Origin: Hibiscus mutabilis
Taxonomy: Eukaryota > Streptophyta > Magnoliopsida > Malvales > Malvaceae
Assembly: GCA_019671005.1 (NCBI GenBank)
Contig: CM033745.1
Span: 31,337,526-31,401,525, forward strand
Reading direction: 5' to 3'
Length of the DNA stretch: 64,000 nucleotides
The notes below the pieces were generated by a model. The model had not been told where the DNA came from. It ran no database searches and saw nothing but the letters and a program-made list of their open reading frames with translations. Of the stretch, positions 60,432 through 64,000 are shown piece after piece. The translations under genes and the position numbers were made by a program. Position 1 is the first letter of the stretch, and each line of letters begins with the position of its first letter.

Positions 60432-61797
60432 CGAACATTCTATTATGAGAGAAATTTTGAGTTTAAAAATGAAACAAACTTGGGCTATTCCCCAAAATTT
60501 GTCTTAGTGGTAAAGACGCATAAATGGGAAAAATTCTACCAACCACCAGAGGATATCTATGCCAACATTGTTCGAGAATTCTATGCCCACTTGACAACCA
60601 AAGACTCGCCCTTTTTGATGGTGTGAGGTAAGTGTGTACGTTTTGATAAAGATTATAGAAATGATATGTTTTCTTTGGATAGTGTAGGGGAAGAACACAC
60701 CAAGTTTGCGGAATCCTTGGGCGATGCCAAGAAGGAGACGATGTTGAAGGAACTTTGTGAGGCTGACACCACATGGAACGTGTCATAAAAAGGCCACCGA
60801 ACATTGAAAAGATTGGCATTAAAGTCTCAGTCACGGGGTTAGAATCACTTCTTGAAGGTAAATCTTATGCTGACCACCCACAATGAGACAGCTTCGGAGG
60901 AGAGAATGGACTCTGCATTCAACCATGATTGGCCACAAAATCAATGTCAAACGGCTCATCATTGACAAGACCTTCAAGTGTGCTGGTAAGCCCAATGGAA
61001 GTTTACCTTTTCCATCTCTAATATCTACCATTTGCATGTAGCACGATGTGCCATGGTTCGATTCAGATAGCATCCAAAAGTGCAAGGGGACCACCATAAC
61101 TCCTACCTTGTGGAGGGAGTTGATTGCCATTGAGGCAAAAGGGAACGGCACGTAAAAGGCTACGTAGTTTGTGCTAAAGGTAATGGTGCCAAAGGTAGAA
61201 CATGCGACTCTGATGCCAGTTGGTTCAGTGGCAATGGTTTCCCATATGTATCACCGCCAGGAGATCATCCTCTAGAAGTTGGAGAAAGTCGAGGAGCAGA
61301 ACTCGATGCTTTTGTAGTATGTTCATGCGAGGGGCCATGCCATAAAGAAAATACTCAAGGACATATTTGTCCATACACTGCCAATATTTCCTGAGTTTCC
61401 TGTCGACCTCCTTGCCAAGGATGACATGCCAGCCAGTCCCCAGTCTATCCACACTCTGACCCAATCTGATGCCACTGTTCCAGTCTTGTTAGTACAAGTT
61501 GAATATGCCAGTACAAACATGCCACCAAAATTTGAAGAAGAAAGAGTCCAAAGCTATGCCAAAGCTGTTGCCACACCTACTGCACCTACCTCATCCGCTA
61601 CCACCAAATCTCCAGTAGCCTTTGAGCCAGTAAATATTGTTGAGGAAGTTCTCCATGATCTTGGACCTTCCACTGCCGCAGCAAAGCCCAACCTCAAACG
61701 AAAGACACATATGGCCACTTATCGTGGGAACTTTATCAAGAGAAAGACCCGCGTCACACGCCAAGAAACCTCTGAAGGGGACTCTACTTCCCCTTAA
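60432..61797 (+). pseudogene. A3 ORF3, main part
   Basis: The frame resumes after solo LTR S with FYYERNFEF and WEKFYQPPEDIYANIVREFY, then a stop. Around 60860-61035 lie LMLTTHNETASEERM and INVKRLIIDKTFKC, then GSLPFPSLISTICM. These are the central domain seen in A2 ORF3 (plant transposon protein domain); a frameshift lies between them. The last block (61426-61797) is open for 123 codons, Ala/Thr/Pro-rich, and ends in a basic tail (LKRKTHMATYRGNFIKRKTR). It is followed by the inner PPT module. Function is unknown; no membrane or signal segment was seen. Confidence 0.8.
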
Positions 61798-61878
61798 AAC
61801 TCTTTTGCATTTTCATTTTATTGCATTCACATATTCATACATTTTACTGTTATCATTTGTATATATGTGGTGTTTTCA

Positions 61879-61915
61879 TGCATTGAGGACAATGCACACT
61901 TTTGGTTTGGGGGTG
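61879..61915 (+). other. A3 inner PPT-like tract with hairpin
   Basis: TGCATTGAGGACAATGCA (61879-61896) is a perfect 7-bp stem with an AGGA loop. GTTTGGGGGTG follows at 61905-61915. Confidence 0.85.
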
Positions 61916-62837
61916 TACATCCTCACGTTAGTATGCCATGACATTCATGTTTAAAATTTAGTTTGCCATATAGAATAGTTTTCCATGTAGGATTAAAATT
62001 TGTATACCAAACTACTAATTTTTTTACCTCGGTTAAGATTGGAAATTTTGGCAATAATCTGCTAGATTAGTTAAATTTATTCTAAATTATATGTCCATTG
62101 AAGAAATTTGAATTTTAGAACTTGTATGCCAACAAGTTACAATGCCAAGTAGCTTGGCAATTGAACTCTAGTTTAGGGAACTTTAGTTTCACTTTACACG
62201 AGGTATACATCTAGTCTGTAAAACAAACTTAGGTTCTCTCGACATTGAACTCAGAATAATTTTTAAAAAAAGAGAAACAATGCCAGGGTAGAAAGAAAGA
62301 GTAAGGAAACAATGTTTTGCCAAAGGCTGAAATATTTTAGAACACTCCTCTGCCTTAGAGAAAATAATTAACTTGGGTCTTTATGGTTTGCTCACTCTTA
62401 GTTCTCAAACTAACATAACTTTAGGGTATGAGTGTAATAGGTTAGATTCCTAATGTAATCTGAATTAACGTGGGTATTCGTGGTTTGCTCCCTCTTATGA
62501 CTTATGTCAAATAGTGCATGACACAACCGTAATTTAATGCCAACATTAAAACACCCTTGGCAAACAAATAAAAGATGAAATGATGACAATAATTCTGAGT
62601 TTGGGTAGTAAAGTTGGCTATGGGGGTTAAGTAAATTTGATGCATTCATGCACAATTGATGGCCTTAGACTAGACCAATAATGTTGCACTTGAATTCGCT
62701 TATCTGCTTGGCATTGATACACTGAATATCTGAGGACAAACCTAGGATCATAATTTGCTAGTTGACAGGTGTTGGGAACCATGGCATTTTTTGCAGAGGT
62801 ACTTTCTTGTTTTTTCTATTTTATTATTTTTAGTTGC
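61916..62837 (+). other. A3 3' noncoding region
   Basis: About 0.9 kb lies between the PPT modules with no coding signal. At 62141-62160 there is an inverted repeat (TGCCAAG, 3-base loop, CTTGGCA). Nothing else is recognised. Confidence 0.55.
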
Positions 62838-62875
62838 ATTACTTGAGGACAAGCAATGAGCTAGGTTTGGGGGTG
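62838..62875 (+). other. A3 outer PPT with adjacent hairpin
   Basis: ATTACTTGAGGACAAGCAAT (62838-62857) forms a stem with an AGGA loop and one mismatch. GTTTGGGGGTG at 62865-62875 abuts the 3' LTR. Confidence 0.88.
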
Positions 62876-63459
62876 TGTTAACTCCTCAAAAGTACTATTT
62901 TATGCTTATTTTACAATGTCTTTTCTTTCCCTTTAAGTACATTCAGTTGAATTTAGATGTTAAAATCATACATTTACATAAGGAGTTAAGGAGCTATTTC
63001 ATTGCCAGCGTGAAGGGTTATTTTGCAGGTTTTGATGCAAGACACAGAAAGGCAGACACGACTGAGAAGTGCTGGCACAGAACACATGAAAAGAAGTAGA
63101 GAACAAAGAAACAGTTGGCATAGATGGACCAAACAATCCCAAGCTTGGCTGGTAACGGATTGAAGTCTGATGCTCGGTCAAGGTAGCTGTTGGACCTTGT
63201 ACACGTCAGCCCTTAGATTCAAATCTGGAAAAGATGATCACATGTCTTATCCCTTCCACATTCAAATTTCAAACTCAAAGGCTTATCCTAGGGTTTCCAC
63301 GCAAGCCTATTTAAAGGAAATTAAACAACCACTTGAGGGAGGAAGGAGATAAGAGGCTGTACCGTGGTGAAGAAGAGGGCAACGTGGTTCGACCAGCTTA
63401 GACTGAGAGCTTGGAGCCATTGAAGGGCTGCTTCGATGAACCCCATGCTTTGCCCATTT
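62876..63459 (+). repeat. A3 3' LTR (interrupted)
   Basis: It starts TGTTAACTCC after the PPT. From about 63080 it matches the left part of the 5' LTR, up to about 63459. The match then stops abruptly. Confidence 0.85.
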
Positions 63460-64000
63460 TATAATACCTAAAATACCGGTTTAGAAGTATTCTAATATAT
63501 CAAATATAAATTGTTTTGTTTTGATTTGTTTTGTGTTAAATCTAGAAATAGTTAGGTGAGCTTAGGACCAAATTAAAGAAAAGGAAATGTAGATGTCTAA
63601 TTTATTGGCCCAAATTGAAATCTAAGTGAAACAAGAGGTTTGCATGCTACAAATAATTTCTTAGTGGGACATTACACATGTCCTTGCAAAGAAATTTTGG
63701 GGGAGTGGGGTCTCGGTTTTTATCTATGGTGGGAAGGAAAATATGGATAACATGAATCCTTATCCCTTAGAGAGAGGTACATCTGATCCTAATATGGTTT
63801 TAGGATGATTCCAACCCTTCCTTAACTCAAATTCATCTCGGTTAGGGGCTGAAACTTTAGAGAAGCATCGATAGAGAGGAGATTATAGTTTGAATGAGAT
63901 TATCTTGGGTGATAATTGAACAAGACAAGAAAGGAAACATGTTCTTTACTCTCTTTTATTTTGGTTAAGTTTGTATGTGTGTTTAGGAGTTGAAAATGTT
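63460..64000. repeat. Possible start of another LTR
   Basis: Sequence unrelated to A3 begins TATAATACCTAAAATACCGG. This resembles gypsy LTR starts of the TGTAATACC type with the second base changed. No far end, PBS or duplication is visible within the window, so family and orientation are unknown. Confidence 0.35.

Noticed and set aside
60463..61151. Minus-strand frames of 123 and 106 codons
   Set aside because: They are antisense to A3 ORF3, whose plus-strand domain motifs are recognisable.

Overview
This window is plant nuclear DNA, probably from a eudicot, built almost entirely of nested transposable elements. I found no convincing host gene, rRNA, tRNA or CRISPR array. The plant assignment rests on Athila-type and chromovirus-type Ty3/gypsy LTR retrotransposons, an Angela-like Ty1/copia LTR, L1-type LINEs with an RNase H tail, and a CACTA (En/Spm) transposase remnant. 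A species cannot be named from this. The low-GC, intergenic, heterochromatin-like composition would fit a pericentromeric or gene-poor region. Every coding region carries stops or frameshifts, so the protein entries are pseudogenes.

Layout, left to right. (1) 1-9177: Athila element A1, minus strand, gag-pol plus a stub of its third ORF; its left LTR is cut by the window edge. (2) 9178-13350: strongly decayed gypsy interior (minus strand) holding an Angela-like copia solo LTR (11178-12602). (3) 13351-15647: a gypsy LTR (G1, minus strand) with a tRNA-iMet-type primer-binding site. (4) 15648-19486: a gypsy RT scrap, LINE 3' end A, a CACTA tnp2 remnant and LINE 3' end B, all on the minus strand. 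(5) 19487-25034: two related LTRs in the same direction (C1, then C2) followed by the C2 gag. (6) 25035 to about 63460: a large nest inside Athila element A3 (plus strand).

The nest. A3 has lost gag-pol and keeps only PBS, leader, ORF3, two PPT modules and LTRs. Its 5' LTR is split by Athila element A2 (25944-46137, minus strand). A2 is in turn split, between pol and ORF3, by chromovirus-like element E4 (30591-39292, plus strand). A3's ORF3 is split by a 5.5-kb solo LTR, S (47143-60431), which is itself split by Tekay-like element E5 (51908-59646, minus strand). E5 has perfect TACCA target-site duplications. The 3' LTR of A3 is broken near 63460 by what looks like another LTR start.

Nothing here forms a working pathway. 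The most interesting signals are structural. A hairpin with an AGGA loop sits next to a polypurine tract and occurs twice in each of the three Athila copies. Short palindromes specific to each Athila family are scattered through LTRs and ORFs. A short LTR module is shared by otherwise different LTR families. GTATCGATAC-type palindromes cluster in three gypsy LTRs.
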